Below are positions 1-7,099 of a stretch of DNA of 8,067 bases, one piece after another. Source of the stretch: Chitinophagaceae bacterium (GTDB taxonomy: Bacteria; Bacteroidota; Bacteroidia; Chitinophagales; Chitinophagaceae). Numbering within the stretch: the first letter of the stretch is position 1; each line of letters starts with the position of its first letter. The translations under genes were made by a program, and so were the position numbers. The DNA is taken from contig CANCKV010000123.1 in assembly GCA_947378615.1 (NCBI GenBank), forward strand, positions 1-8,067, in the 5' to 3' direction. Below the pieces are notes generated by a model. That model saw nothing but the letters and a program-made list of their open reading frames with translations. It had not been told where the DNA came from and did not search any database.

Positions 1-2
1 GA

Positions 3-473
3 AGTATTTTTAAAGAAACAATTATTGGTAGTCATACTCTCAAAATTGCTAAGAAACTAGAAACCCCTGTGCTTGTAGTTCCTTTTGATGTTAAATATAC
101 AAAGTTTGAAAGATTTACTTTATTAAGTGATTTAAAAGATGTTGTAGAAAATACACCAATTGAAAAAATTGATACAATTTTAACTAAGGTAAAATTGACT
201 ATTCTACATGTTATTTTCAAACCTAGAGCTAAGGATGCTCCTGAAAATCCTGAAAAAGAAAAGATAGAATTTTTACTCAAGAAATATAAGCCAGAATTCC
301 ATTATAAAGTGAGTGATCATTTTACTGATGGAATTTTAGATTATACTCATGAACATGATGTTGATGTTTTTGTGATTATTCCAAAGCATCATAATATTAT
401 TGAAGCCATATTCAATGGTCATACCAAGAAATTGGCATTTCATACAAAGGTTCCTCTTTTAATAATTCATTAG
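3..473 (+). CDS. Universal stress protein (UspA family), 5'-truncated by the window edge
   Basis: The reading frame is open from the window edge (first full codon at 3) to TAG at 471-473, giving 156 visible residues; the true start lies upstream. The first ~27 residues end one UspA domain: a glycine-serine nucleotide-loop remnant (IIGSHTLKIAKK) followed by the buried strand TPVLVVP. A second Usp-like domain follows and ends in GHTKKLAFHTKVPLLIIH, which I recognise as the usual C-terminus of two-domain (~270-280 aa) Bacteroidota Usp proteins. The second domain lacks the clear G-x2-G-x9-G-S/T ATP motif, so it is probably degenerate in nucleotide binding. Such proteins are cytoplasmic and induced by stress or starvation; the specific role here is unknown. 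An internal GTG at 69 is inside the first domain and is not the start. The gene converges on nadE and shares its terminator. Confidence 0.85.
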   Translation, partial: SIFKETIIGSHTLKIAKKLETPVLVVPFDVKYTKFERFTLLSDLKDVVENTPIEKIDTILTKVKLTILHVIFKPRAKDAPENPEKEKIEFLLKKYKPEFHYKVSDHFTDGILDYTHEHDVDVFVIIPKHHNIIEAIFNGHTKKLAFHTKVPLLIIH

Positions 474-490
474 ATTATTAGTCAATTAAT

Positions 491-525
491 AAAAAGGTGC
501 AAACAATTTCTGTTTGCACCTTTTT
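491..525. terminator. Bidirectional rho-independent terminator
   Basis: A perfect 14-bp inverted repeat (491-504 with 512-525) encloses a 7-nt loop (505-511). The stem core is GGTGCAAAC/GTTTGCACC. It is flanked by an A-run on the left and a T-run (521-526) on the right, so the RNA from either strand ends in a U-tract. It starts 17 nt after the stress-protein stop codon and lies 19 nt beyond the nadE stop codon, between the two converging genes, and should terminate both. Confidence 0.93.
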
Positions 526-544
526 TAATTTTAACCAAATAGTC

Positions 545-2227
545 TCAATTCAAATATTTTCCAACAATTGGAACTCTTCTCCCTACTCCAAAAGCCTTTG
601 GACTGATTCTTATTATAGGGCAAAACTGATTTCGTTTGTATTCATTTGTATTCACCAATTTAATTGTCCTATCTACAATTGATGGTTCAAACCCCTGCGC
701 CTTAATTTCTACTGGCCCTTGTCTCCTTTCTATATATTGGAATAATATCTTATCTAAAATTGAATAATCTGGAAGGCTGTCACTATCTTTTTGATTTGGT
801 CTAAGTTCAGCACTTGGCGCTTTTGTTATAATGTGATTAGGAATAATTTCCCTTTCTCTATTTATATATTTAGCCAATGCATAAACCTGCAATTTATAAC
901 AGTCCCCTAGTACACCTAACCCTCCTGCCATATCTCCATAAAGGGTTCCATAGCCGGTAGATAATTCGCTTTTGTTTGATGTGTTCAGTAATATATATCC
1001 AAACTTGTTGGCAATTGCCATTAATAAATTACCCCTCGTTCTACTCTGCATATTCTCTTCTGCAAGACTAAATGGTAAATCCTGAAATATAGGCTGAAGT
1101 GTATGAAGGAAACTTTCATAAACATCATTAATTCTAATGATATCGTAGGGATTATTTAAGTTTTTACTTAATTCTACTGCATCATTAACGGAATGTTCGG
1201 TAGAATAAGGCGAAGGCATTAATATAGCCCTTACATTTTCGCTACCTAATGCATCACAAGCAAGTGCTAATACGACAGCTGAATCAATTCCTCCACTACT
1301 TCCTAGGATTGCTTTTGTGAAACCCATCTTATCAAAATAATCCTTAATGCCTATTATTAATGCATCGTATATCTGATTAATATTTAGTGTTTCATCAAGA
1401 GTAAGCAGTCCGTCACTTTCAGAAATGGAATGGCTTTCAATAATACTATTTTCCATTTCAATGAAACCATTGTCTTTCAAAATAATACCCTCTACTGATT
1501 CTTTGAATGAAGGAAATACTTTACACAGCTTACCCTGATTGTCATAGGCTAAAGAGGCTCCGTCGAAAACAATTTCTGTTTGACTACCTACTGCATTGCA
1601 ATAAACTATGGGTAACTGATACTTCAATGCATTAGCACGTACAACTGACTTTCTTTCCTCACCATGTGAATAGTCGAAGGGGCTTGCACTTAGATTAATC
1701 ATCAAATCGGGCTTTTGTTCCATCAATTTATCCATCGGACAGATACGATATAATGGATTATTTCCCATGTTCCAAATATCCTCGCAAATAGTAATTGCTA
1801 ATTTCTTACCCTTAAATTCTACAACATTCCATTCGTAAGCAGGTTCGAAATAACGATATTCATCAAAAACGTCATACGTGGGCAACAATGTTTTATGTAC
1901 TTCAGCAATAATCTGTTGATTGTAAAGGAAGAATGCCGCATTAAACAAACTCTTTCCTTTTGCATTTGGATTTCTTGCAGGAGAACCTACAATGACACCA
2001 ATTGTATCTGCATAAAGTTTGATTTTATCTATAGAATCGTAGCATTTGTTAATAAAGTCATTAAACTCTACAAAGTCTCTTGCAGGATAGCCGCAAACAC
2101 TCATCTCACTGAAAACAATTAAATCTGCATGATCGTTTTTGGCTTTGTTGATTGCAGAAATTATTTTTTCTAGATTACTTTCAAAATTTCCAATATGATA
2201 GTTCTGTTGTGCTAAGAAAATTTTCAT
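545..2227 (-). CDS. nadE: NAD+ synthetase, glutamine-hydrolysing
   Basis: A 560-residue cytoplasmic enzyme that amidates nicotinate adenine dinucleotide to NAD+ using ATP and glutamine-derived ammonia, the last step of NAD synthesis. Residues 1-~260 form the nitrilase-fold glutaminase with the triad Glu41 (FSEMSVCGYP), Lys112 (EVHKTLLPTYDVFDEYRYF) and Cys148 (ITICEDIW). Residues ~285-560 form the synthetase: PP-loop SSGGIDS at 310-316, ENMQSRTRGN at 391-400, and the signature STGYGTLYGDMAGG at 423-436. Length matches bacterial glutamine-dependent forms. The frame is open upstream to an ATG at 2272, but that would prepend 15 hydrophobic residues. The Met at 2227 (MKIFLAQQNYHIGNF) matches the usual nitrilase-domain start, so I chose it. 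No Shine-Dalgarno is evident. It is separated from the next upstream gene by 156 nt and is probably transcribed on its own or by read-through. Confidence 0.96.
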   Translation of the reverse strand: MKIFLAQQNYHIGNFESNLEKIISAINKAKNDHADLIVFSEMSVCGYPARDFVEFNDFINKCYDSIDKIKLYADTIGVIVGSPARNPNAKGKSLFNAAFFLYNQQIIAEVHKTLLPTYDVFDEYRYFEPAYEWNVVEFKGKKLAITICEDIWNMGNNPLYRICPMDKLMEQKPDLMINLSASPFDYSHGEERKSVVRANALKYQLPIVYCNAVGSQTEIVFDGASLAYDNQGKLCKVFPSFKESVEGIILKDNGFIEMENSIIESHSISESDGLLTLDETLNINQIYDALIIGIKDYFDKMGFTKAILGSSGGIDSAVVLALACDALGSENVRAILMPSPYSTEHSVNDAVELSKNLNNPYDIIRINDVYESFLHTLQPIFQDLPFSLAEENMQSRTRGNLLMAIANKFGYILLNTSNKSELSTGYGTLYGDMAGGLGVLGDCYKLQVYALAKYINREREIIPNHIITKAPSAELRPNQKDSDSLPDYSILDKILFQYIERRQGPVEIKAQGFEPSIVDRTIKLVNTNEYKRNQFCPIIRISPKAFGVGRRVPIVGKYLN

Positions 2228-2383
2228 AAAGACGAAGATAAGAAGAATGTTATAAAGGAATAGATTCAGCATGTATAAATGAGCCGAATGAGCTGATTGT
2301 ATTCGATACTAGAGTAGCGAAATACATGTTTGTTAATTACTTAATTCATGGAGTTATAAATGTTTGAGAATAGTATAGGTAGT

Positions 2384-2905
2384 TTATTGGACTTTTAAGA
2401 TAAATGAGTCCATCACTTTTTCTAAGTTATTTTTAACTGAATCAAAAAACTCTGAATCTGAAGTAGCAGTCACTATAAAGATTTTATGTTTAGTTAAATA
2501 GAATCGCTGTTCAATCTTCTTACATGTATTTCCTTGTTCAGAAGTATAAATCATCTTGAAATATTTAGAACGATTGTTCTGAACCACCAATTTTTCATTG
2601 ATAACACTATCATAAGCAACTTCTTTCACTTGAACTTCGCAATCCTTTACAAAGTTGTTGAAATTGTCATATTGGCTAGGAATGCTTTGGGAGAATAATG
2701 AAATAATATCATAGCCTAGTCCCGGGTGTGAATTTCGATTGATAATTTGTATATCAGGAGAATGTAGCACAGAATCTAAGTCCCACTTTTTAGGATATGA
2801 TATTTCAAAATCACTGCTTTTATATGTTGAAACAACCATATCTTTCTTTTGGGAATAACCTATTACAGCTATCAATAAATAAAAAAATAGTAATGATGTT
2901 CTCAT
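2384..2905 (-). CDS. Small secreted protein, possibly PsbP-like
   Basis: A 173-residue protein of unknown function. The N-terminus is a classical signal peptide: MRTS, a hydrophobic core at ~5-16, and a likely cut near GYS|Q at 18/19. There is no lipobox cysteine, so export to the periplasm is expected, without a lipid anchor. The mature part begins with SSDFEISYPKKWDLDS (30-45), which resembles the opening 'F-x-I-x-YP-x-x-W' of PsbP/DUF1795-type alpha-beta sandwich proteins. It closes with a helix ending MDSFILK (165-171), also typical of that fold. Two cysteines (89 and 128) could pair after export. It faces the same way as nadE, 156 nt upstream of it, and lies 243 nt beyond the end of the sugar operon, so no functional link to either is evident. 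The family assignment rests on pattern only. Confidence 0.8.
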   Translation of the reverse strand: MRTSLLFFYLLIAVIGYSQKKDMVVSTYKSSDFEISYPKKWDLDSVLHSPDIQIINRNSHPGLGYDIISLFSQSIPSQYDNFNNFVKDCEVQVKEVAYDSVINEKLVVQNNRSKYFKMIYTSEQGNTCKKIEQRFYLTKHKIFIVTATSDSEFFDSVKNNLEKVMDSFILKVQ

Positions 2906-2988
2906 TTTAAAATTTAATATTTTAATTATTTCAAATTGAAAATCTTTTATGCAAAAGAATGAAGAAAATGTAAGGAATTATAGTACTT

Positions 2989-3015
2989 CAATTATTGATG
3001 ATTAACTAATAATTG
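2989..3015. repeat. AT-rich 8-bp inverted repeat
   Basis: CAATTATT (2989-2996) and its exact reverse complement AATAATTG (3008-3015) flank 11 nt. It sits in the 243-nt gap between the aldo/keto reductase and the secreted-protein gene. There is no T-run after it on either strand, so it is a poor terminator. It could be an operator or chance in AT-rich DNA. Nothing else recognisable occurs in this gap. Confidence 0.3.
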
Positions 3016-3148
3016 TAATTGTTCTTGTGGGTTAGTGTGTACTAAAGAGGCGATAATTTATTTTCAAAACGACTTCCTTATTCCTTATTACGAACAGCTA
3101 ATAAACTGAAATTTATACCCTTTACATGTTGAATTAACCCAAGCGATT

Positions 3149-4183
3149 TTAAAAATTATTAGTAAAATTCAAGACATGATCATGGATTAATCCTTCTTTT
3201 TCCATCGCATCCCAAAACGCTTTAGGAATTTTCTTTGTTGCCATATCTACATTTTCTTTTACTCTATCTGCTCTAGTTGTACTTAATGCAACACTTGTAA
3301 TTCCAGGAATATTAAAGCCAAAATTAAAACATGCTTCTCCAGGTTGAATCTTGAAGTCATCACATAATTTGAAGAATCTATCTCTCCAATTATACAATGC
3401 TGCCCCTTCTTCCGTATTCCTATCTACTTCTTGATAATTATAATGATCCTTTCCAATTAAAAATCCTCCGTTAAAAACCGCAGAGTTGATGATTGAAATA
3501 TCTTTAGCATGTAATTCTGCGATAAACTCAATCAATTCTTGAGGATGACTATGTAGTGTAAGACTATTAGCAATCATTACCCAATCAAGGTTTACATCAT
3601 GAGAGATTCGTTGAATTACCTTCCACTGCTTCGAACCAACCCCAATCGATTGTATTTTCCCTTCGGCTTTCAAATCTTCCAAAGCATGATAGGCATCAAG
3701 AATGTCTTGATACAACAAATCCTCTGCTTCTTGATTATGTGCTTTTGCGAGGTATTCGTCAGGGTCATGAACTGATGCCATCTGAGAGTCATAGTCGCCT
3801 AATAATTCATTTCCTTGTTCAAAACACTCTAGAATCCCATCATAACTAATTTTTTGAACAGCATCATGTGTTAGATTTTTCCATACACCCTTTTCAAATG
3901 TTGGTTCAGCTGTGACAAGAGGTGCTTGTACCCATGCAAGTTTATTACTAATTATTACCTCGTCTGGTTTAACTCCTAGTTCTTTTAATGCCCTTCCTAA
4001 GACTTCTAAAGCCATTCCTGCACCATACTTTCCTGCAGTATCAAACACAGGAATGCCTTTTGCATGCTTAATACATTCTTTTACTTTCGCCAGTTTGGTT
4101 TCATACGGAATGTCTTGATATAAGTTTCCCAATGTACTCGTGCCGAAAATTACGGGTGGGAGTTGTTGTTTTTGATTGCCCAT
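3149..4183 (-). CDS. Aldo/keto reductase, probable L-fucose (D-threo-aldose) 1-dehydrogenase
   Basis: A 344-residue soluble TIM-barrel oxidoreductase of the AKR superfamily. All four catalytic positions are present: Asp48 and Tyr53 in FDTAGKYGAG (47-56), Lys81 in ISNKLAW, and His139 in ASVHDP. The C-terminal ITSVALSTTRADRVKENV segment corresponds to the NAD(P)-binding tail of the family. The pattern 'FDTA-x-x-YG-x-G-x-x-x-x-x-LG-x-AL' and the TSTLGNLY opening resemble D-threo-aldose 1-dehydrogenases, which oxidise L-fucose, L-galactose or D-arabinose at C1 to the lactone. Last gene of the operon, 70 nt after the lactonase gene, so it would supply the lactonase's substrate. Residues ~88-135 form a rather long loop before the His139 strand. 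Exact sugar and cofactor are inferred from context; a reductase of another sugar aldehyde is the alternative. Confidence 0.85.
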   Translation of the reverse strand: MGNQKQQLPPVIFGTSTLGNLYQDIPYETKLAKVKECIKHAKGIPVFDTAGKYGAGMALEVLGRALKELGVKPDEVIISNKLAWVQAPLVTAEPTFEKGVWKNLTHDAVQKISYDGILECFEQGNELLGDYDSQMASVHDPDEYLAKAHNQEAEDLLYQDILDAYHALEDLKAEGKIQSIGVGSKQWKVIQRISHDVNLDWVMIANSLTLHSHPQELIEFIAELHAKDISIINSAVFNGGFLIGKDHYNYQEVDRNTEEGAALYNWRDRFFKLCDDFKIQPGEACFNFGFNIPGITSVALSTTRADRVKENVDMATKKIPKAFWDAMEKEGLIHDHVLNFTNNF

Positions 4184-4253
4184 AAATCATCAGTGAGGAT
4201 TCTCCCCACAATTAGTTGTTTTTGTTGTTTATTAATAAAGGGGGGTGTTATCT

Positions 4254-5099
4254 CTATAAGTGATAAAACCTTTTTGCATTCTCACCGAAGAATAATGCTT
4301 GTTCATCCGTAGAAAAAGATGAAAAATAATCTTTTACAATGCCTATTACTTGCGCATAAGTAGCAGCCACTTGACAAACAGGCCAATCAGAACCGTACAT
4401 GATTCTATTTACACCAAAGGCTTCTACTACTGTATCAAGGTAAAGTGTGAAATCTGTTTTCTTCCAATTTTTATAATCAGCCTCTGTTACCATCCCACTA
4501 ATTTTGCAAGAAACATTCGGACGTTTAGCTAATTCCTTCATTCCAATAGCCCATTCATCAATCAATCCTGCTTTTATAAATGGTTTTGCAATATGATCAA
4601 TCACAAATAGTTGATTAGGGAATTGGTTGACTAATTGTAACGCAGCCTCCAAATGTTTTGGGAAAATAAGGATATCATAAGTGAAATTGAACGCATTCAA
4701 TGTAGCAATGCCCTTAATAAAGGAAGGCTGCAACATAAATGAAGGTTCTTCTCCTTGCAATACATGCCTAAAGCCCTTTACTTTTTTGTTTTGGGAATAA
4801 TGCTGTAATCGTTCTTCTATATTACTTGCCCTCAAATCGACCCAACCAACTACTCCTTTGATAAAGTTATTTTCTTTGGCTAAATCCAAAAGAAAGTCAG
4901 TCTCTTTTTCTGTTTGATCGGCCTGTACAGCTACACAACCTTCTACACCATTTTGAATCAAAAGCGGTTCCAAGTCAGTTGGAAGAAAATTCTTACGAAT
5001 GACAGCCATTTCATCATCAATCCAACTATGTTTTACAGGTTCATACTGCCAAAAATGTTGGTGTGAATCAATTGCACTAATTAATGAACTATTATCCAT
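4254..5099 (-). CDS. Amidohydrolase-superfamily lactonase, probable L-fucono-1,5-lactonase
   Basis: A 281-residue COG3618-type (amidohydrolase_2) TIM-barrel hydrolase. Family marks in order: the metal-binding HxH in IDSHQHFW (10-17, His13 and His15), FRHVLQ (110-115), the strand-end histidine in VIDHIAKP (166-173, His169), a CKISG strand (198-202), and the catalytic aspartate in MYGSDWPVC (234-242, Asp238). Length matches characterised fuconolactonases of about 280 residues. It would hydrolyse L-fuconolactone made by the downstream aldo/keto reductase to L-fuconate. It starts 14 nt after the mutarotase stop, so the two are almost certainly cotranscribed. Related enzymes act on other sugar lactones and on 2-pyrone-4,6-dicarboxylate; the FucP and mutarotase neighbours argue for a deoxy-sugar lactone. 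Confidence 0.87.
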   Translation of the reverse strand: MDNSSLISAIDSHQHFWQYEPVKHSWIDDEMAVIRKNFLPTDLEPLLIQNGVEGCVAVQADQTEKETDFLLDLAKENNFIKGVVGWVDLRASNIEERLQHYSQNKKVKGFRHVLQGEEPSFMLQPSFIKGIATLNAFNFTYDILIFPKHLEAALQLVNQFPNQLFVIDHIAKPFIKAGLIDEWAIGMKELAKRPNVSCKISGMVTEADYKNWKKTDFTLYLDTVVEAFGVNRIMYGSDWPVCQVAATYAQVIGIVKDYFSSFSTDEQALFFGENAKRFYHL

Positions 5100-5113
5100 T
5101 TACTAAATTCTTA

Positions 5114-5455
5114 TTAATCATTTAAACCAAAAATCTGATTCATCAACATCCATTTCTCCCCATTCTTTGCAAAAGGCATTGATTGTTGGAATTTCCACAT
5201 CAATGTTTCCCACTCTTGAACATGCGGATTTGCTGCATCCATTGCTGCTTTTCTTTCGAAACTAAAGGTGTCATCAACTTCCATAATCATGAACATGCGA
5301 TTGCCCACACGATATATTTCCATGTTTGTAATACCCGCATCCCATATACTTTTCTTTATTTCAGGACGGGCATTCTCTGGCTTGTGCCAATTCTCATATT
5401 CTGCAATCAATTCGGCATCATCAACTAAGTCAACAGCCAAGCAATACTTTTTCAT
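5114..5455 (-). CDS. RhaM-family (DUF718) sugar mutarotase, probably for L-fucose
   Basis: A 113-residue single-domain ferredoxin-fold protein that would interconvert alpha and beta anomers of a 6-deoxy-hexose. Compared with E. coli RhaM (104 aa, recalled), the AEYENWH segment (18-24) aligns with EEYQRRH, so Tyr20 and His24 match its tyrosine and catalytic His22. Other conserved blocks are GITNMEIYRVGNRMFMIMEV (41-60) and the tryptophan-rich helix NPHVQEWETLMWKF (76-89). Two extra residues follow His24, and the IWPEL segment of the rhamnose enzyme is replaced by ENARPEI. That agrees with a different sugar, such as L-fucose, being the substrate. It sits 18 nt after the fucP stop and 14 nt before the lactonase start. 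This is not the RbsD-like FucU type that E. coli uses for fucose. Confidence 0.88.
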   Translation of the reverse strand: MKKYCLAVDLVDDAELIAEYENWHKPENARPEIKKSIWDAGITNMEIYRVGNRMFMIMEVDDTFSFERKAAMDAANPHVQEWETLMWKFQQSMPFAKNGEKWMLMNQIFGLND

Positions 5456-5473
5456 AACTTAAATTTTTATTTA

Positions 5474-6838
5474 TTAATGAATCACATTTTTAACTTTATA
5501 TCCTTTAAATCCAAATACCATGATGACTAAGAAAGAGGTCATTGGAACCAAATAACTTAATTGAATATTGCCCGTAACATCACTTATATAAGCAAATACA
5601 GGTGGTAATAATGCACCTCCTACAATTGACATGATAATTAAACTACTACCAAACTTAGTATCTCCACCTAAATCCTTAATACCTAAAGAAAAAATAGTTG
5701 GGAACATGATTGACATGAAGAAGGCAATTGCAATCACTGCATATACGGGAATTAAACCATGCGAAACCATAGCAACAATACAAAGTACTACATTTATTGC
5801 TGCATAAATACCTAACAACGAATTAGGTTCAATAAACTTCATCAAGAATGTTCCAAAGAAACGACCAATCATAAAGGCTAGTCCTGCAGCAGATAGATAA
5901 TAGGAGAAATAATCCGATTGACTCACTTTATCAATTAAGTGAAAGAACCGGAATACAGATTCTATCGTATTGATTAAGCCATCTTTTGGTGTGCCTGCAG
6001 GAATTGTTTTCGAGGCAAATAGCATGAAGAAACTCAATACACAAACTTGCGCTCCCACATAAAAAAACTGAGAAGCTACACCCCAACTTAAATGACTATG
6101 CTTGAATGCATGAAAAATACTCTTACTACTTTCTAAGTCGTCACCATCTTTAATTTCGGGTAATTTGGTAAAATAAAAGGCGATTGCTATTAATAATATA
6201 ATACTTGCCAAGATGAAATAAGGCATTTTTACAGTAGATGCTTCAGATGCTAAAGTTATCTTCTTAACAGCCTCTGTCATTTTGCTCAATTCTTCATCAG
6301 TAGCTCCTTTAGTCAATATCAATTTTGCGCCAATAATAGGTGCAAGCGTAGCAGCTAAGCCATTGAAAGATTGTGCAAAATTCAATCGCTGACTAGATGT
6401 TTTTGGGTCACCTAATAAGGATGCATAAGGATTAGCAGCAGTTTCTAATATTGTCAATCCGCAGGCGATAATGAAAAGTGCTCCTAAGAAAAAGATATAT
6501 GCCTGAGTATTAGCAGCAGGAATAAATAGAAAAGAACCAAAGGCAAATAGTAAAAGACCAGTAATGATGCCTGTTTTGTAGCCATATTTTTTCATAATAA
6601 ATCCTGCCGGTAATGCCATGACAAAATAGGCAATGAATACAGCAGAGTCAACTAATGAAGCCTGAACAGTAGTTAAAGTAAACGCTCTTTTGAGGTGAGG
6701 GATTAGAATAGGATCGAGATTGTGTGCAAAGCCCCAAAGAAAAAATAAGGAGGTAATTAAAATAAAAGGAAATAAATAATTTCCTGAATCAGAACCATTT
6801 GAAACAGTTTGTTGTGAACCAGAAGTAGGCAATGCCAT
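5474..6838 (-). CDS. fucP: L-fucose:H+ symporter family permease (MFS, FHS subfamily)
   Basis: A 454-residue inner-membrane carrier with about 12 hydrophobic segments. Family landmarks: LFFLWGFAHNLDPILIPHL (TM1, 31-49), PAGFIMKKYGYKTGIITG (77-94), ILETAANPYASLLGD (130-144), and RLNFAQSFN (151-159). Glu132 aligns with E. coli FucP Glu135. The position of E. coli Asp46 is Pro43 here, with Asp42 just before it and an extra acidic Asp64 in TM2. A hydrophilic loop at ~177-203 separates two membrane segments. First gene of the operon, with the candidate promoter and operator ~110 nt upstream. The substrate is probably L-fucose; FucP relatives also carry L-galactose and D-arabinose, and some FHS members carry glucose or galactose. 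The start at 6838 puts TM1 at residue ~23, normal for the family; no Shine-Dalgarno is visible. Confidence 0.9.
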   Translation of the reverse strand: MALPTSGSQQTVSNGSDSGNYLFPFILITSLFFLWGFAHNLDPILIPHLKRAFTLTTVQASLVDSAVFIAYFVMALPAGFIMKKYGYKTGIITGLLLFAFGSFLFIPAANTQAYIFFLGALFIIACGLTILETAANPYASLLGDPKTSSQRLNFAQSFNGLAATLAPIIGAKLILTKGATDEELSKMTEAVKKITLASEASTVKMPYFILASIILLIAIAFYFTKLPEIKDGDDLESSKSIFHAFKHSHLSWGVASQFFYVGAQVCVLSFFMLFASKTIPAGTPKDGLINTIESVFRFFHLIDKVSQSDYFSYYLSAAGLAFMIGRFFGTFLMKFIEPNSLLGIYAAINVVLCIVAMVSHGLIPVYAVIAIAFFMSIMFPTIFSLGIKDLGGDTKFGSSLIIMSIVGGALLPPVFAYISDVTGNIQLSYLVPMTSFLVIMVFGFKGYKVKNVIH

Positions 6839-6939
6839 CGTTTTTAATGTTTTTTTAGTGTGAATTAAGAAATCAATATTTGAGTGCGCAAATTAATGAG
6901 AAGAATCATTTGTTATCTAAACAATATTAGCTAATTTCA

Positions 6940-6947
6940 AACCTATG
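6940..6947 (-). promoter_or_regulatory. Candidate Bacteroidota -7 element for the fucP operon
   Basis: On the minus strand this reads TAGGTTTG, a full match to the Bacteroidota -7 consensus TAnnTTTG. With a spacer of 18-20 nt, the -33 position falls in a T-rich stretch (~6966-6971) that only weakly resembles TTTG. It lies 101 nt upstream of the fucP start codon, leaving a leader of about 95 nt. No other full match was found upstream of fucP. Predicted from consensus only. Confidence 0.45.
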
Positions 6948-6963
6948 TAAACGTTTTCGCAAA
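6948..6963. promoter_or_regulatory. LacI-family/cre-like operator
   Basis: The site TGTAAACGTTTTCGCA has the CG-centred palindromic core AAACGTTT (6951-6958). Its first 14 nt match the cre consensus TGWAARCGYTWWCW, typical of LacI/CcpA-type regulators, at 13 positions; only the last base differs. It directly abuts the candidate -7 element and would fall between -7 and -33, where a bound repressor blocks polymerase. It lies 136 nt from the LOG gene on the other side, so control of that gene is also possible. No regulator gene is in the window. Confidence 0.5.
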
Positions 6964-7099
6964 AAAATCGCATTAAGTAGGCTTTCATATCCTCCAAAAG
7001 TTTAAATCTCTCTTTTTTTAAATGATAACTATTTCAAAATAAATTATGGGGCCGTATTGTAGATTCCAATATTTTTACAATTAACAGATACGCTTAAAT

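Larger units (their letters stand above)
6839..7099. other. Divergent intergenic region between fucP and the LOG gene
   Basis: A 261-nt AT-rich region upstream of both genes. It holds the fucP-side promoter and operator described separately. On the LOG side I see only a partial -7-like TATTTTTA at 7070-7077 with no suitable -33 partner, and no Shine-Dalgarno before 7100. No coding frame or convincing RNA gene is visible. Confidence 0.6.

Noticed and set aside
32..280. Minus-strand frame of 82 codons
   Set aside because: Antisense to the universal stress protein, whose frame is continuous and has family motifs.
497..682. Open frame of 61 codons on the plus strand
   Set aside because: It lies across the terminator and antisense to the 3' end of nadE; its composition is that of a shadow frame.
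3912..4118. Plus-strand frame of 68 codons
   Set aside because: Antisense to the aldo/keto reductase, whose catalytic residues Asp48, Tyr53 and Lys81 are encoded opposite it.
4202..4245. Possible hairpin between CCCC (4203-4206) and the G6 tract (4240-4245)
   Set aside because: Only about four G:C pairs around a loop of more than 30 nt, with no T-run; not a credible terminator or riboswitch.
4240..4245. Six-G tract as a phase-variation site
   Set aside because: It is short, lies between genes, and is not placed to switch a reading frame or a recognised promoter spacer.
5183..5462. Two overlapping plus-strand frames of 64 and 81 codons
   Set aside because: Both are antisense to the complete RhaM-like mutarotase and show no family features.
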